Shown here: in pieces, positions 6,281-7,003 of the stretch
Layout: every line of letters starts with the position of its first letter
How positions within the stretch are numbered: position 1 is the stretch's first letter
NCBI GenBank assembly: GCA_003644825.1
Contig: QNDJ01000077.1
Coordinates: forward strand, 1 to 7,003
Direction of reading: 5' to 3'
From: B21-G16 sp003644825 [NCBI: Candidatus Zhuqueibacterota bacterium]
Lineage (GTDB): Bacteria; SM23-31; B21-G16
DNA: 7,003 nucleotides
Notes under the pieces: generated by a model
What the model was told of the DNA's origin: nothing
What the model saw: the letters and a program-made list of their open reading frames with translations, nothing else
Databases searched by the model: none
Made by a program: the position numbers and the translations under genes

Positions 6281-7003
6281 TTATATCTATATCTCCATTA
6301 AGAGTAGAAATACTGATTCTTGCACCGCCACCATTAATTTTCCCTGTTATTTTTCTTGATCTCCAGTCTATATTCCATCGTCTTCTTTCTTTAAAAGCGA
6401 ATTCTATTTCAAAGTCGGAAAAAAATCTATTTTTAGGTGCCTCTGCTATTATATCAGCCCTGGAATCTTCTGGAATATAAATAGTAATATCACCATTTGT
6501 CGATTCAAAATCATAAACACCATCGGTATCAATTGTGGTTTCAACAAAGATTTTCCCATTCATAGATTCAGCTTTAATCCATTCACAACTTGAATCTTCG
6601 ATTCTAATTTCTCTATTCAAACTTTCACAATCTATTCTGCCTTTCGCTTTCAAAATTGAAACTCTTCCATTCAAACTCTTAGCATAAATTTTTCCCACAA
6701 CATTTTTAATAATAATTTTTCCATTCAGACTTTCAGCACTAACTTCACCAGATATATTATAAACCTCAATCGTTCCATTTGTACTTTCTAAATCAACATC
6801 CGATTCTTCAGGAATAATTAAAGATAAGTCTACAGTGTAGTTAAAACTTCTATTATACCATCTTCTTTCAGGGTATAACACTTCCAGTGAAAATTTATTA
6901 CTTTTTTTATAAATTTCCAGTTCTACTTTTTCACTCCTCAATCTCCTTTTGATTGCAGAAACAAACACACTATCCTTATTCCATGTATTAATCTTTATAT
7001 AAC
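6270..7003 (-). CDS. DUF4097-type beta-repeat adhesin-like protein (5' partial)
   Basis: The frame runs leftward to the TAA at 6272-6270. A GTG at 6968-6966 is open to use as a start, but the frame continues upstream to the window edge with eleven more plausible family residues (YIKINTWNKDS before VFVSAIKRR). I therefore treat it as running off the right edge, with 243 visible residues. It shows the DUF4097/DUF4098 putative adhesin pattern: a strand-rich N-terminal part (VELEIY, FSLEVLYP, VDLSLIIPEES), then repeated S-x-N-G turns followed by short beta strands, then IPEDSRADI and a closing INGGGARISISTLNGDIDI. Such proteins are usually exported and fold as a repetitive beta structure; the exact role is unknown. 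The signal peptide would lie outside the window. The gene converges on the kelch gene and shares the hairpin between them, so it is a separate transcription unit. Confidence 0.8.
   Translation of the reverse strand, partial: YIKINTWNKDSVFVSAIKRRLRSEKVELEIYKKSNKFSLEVLYPERRWYNRSFNYTVDLSLIIPEESDVDLESTNGTIEVYNISGEVSAESLNGKIIIKNVVGKIYAKSLNGRVSILKAKGRIDCESLNREIRIEDSSCEWIKAESMNGKIFVETTIDTDGVYDFESTNGDITIYIPEDSRADIIAEAPKNRFFSDFEIEFAFKERRRWNIDWRSRKITGKINGGGARISISTLNGDIDIRKK
6489..6788 (-). repeat. 18-residue S-x-N-G repeats in the DUF4097-type protein (coding)
   Basis: Counting from the GTG at 6968, the Asn of each S-x-N-G turn falls at residues 64, 82, 100, 118, 137 and 158, with another NG at 224. 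The first four are exactly 18 residues apart. The fourth has Arg instead of Gly (ESLNREI). The DNA copies remain alike (variants of CCATTCA-ACTTTCA on the + strand). The regular period suggests stacked beta rungs. Confidence 0.75.

Overview
The window is strongly A+T-rich and holds four protein genes, all of which look exported or surface-associated. Two encode proteins ending in the type IX secretion (T9SS, type A) sorting domain with the 'QNYPNPFNPET' signature. That tail, low G+C, Shine-Dalgarno-like sites before the starts, and a kelch/cohesin/dockerin protein together suggest a member of the Bacteroidota/Chlorobi/Ignavibacteria (FCB) group, most likely an Ignavibacteria-like or Calditrichaeota-like lineage. 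This is inferred from protein style, not from a marker gene.

Layout on the + strand: (1) positions 2-760 are the 3' part of a DUF4382 lipoprotein gene whose start lies left of the window. (2) After 33 bases, positions 794-2542 encode a secreted protein with three Ig/cadherin-like repeats, an unassigned middle domain and a T9SS tail; genes 1 and 2 are probably co-transcribed. (3) A 311-base gap (2543-2853) holds a candidate promoter directly behind gene 2 and a 12-base palindrome, but no convincing gene. (4) Positions 2854-6234 encode a 1126-residue mosaic protein: signal peptide, six-blade kelch propeller, FN3-like spacer, second six-blade kelch propeller, cohesin, type I dockerin, a diverged second cohesin-like domain and a T9SS tail. 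(5) A strong hairpin terminator sits at 6243-6280. On the - strand, positions 6270-7003 hold the 3' part of a convergent DUF4097-type adhesin-like gene that runs off the right edge.

Taken together this is a cell-surface/extracellular protein cluster: one probable outer-membrane or periplasmic lipoprotein, two proteins probably carried out by T9SS and attached or released at the surface, and an unrelated convergent envelope protein. No enzyme, mobile element, RNA gene or CRISPR array is visible. The most unusual item is the 1126-residue protein, which carries both cohesin and dockerin modules in one chain together with two in-register duplicated kelch propellers. I see no evidence for a wholly new multi-gene system.
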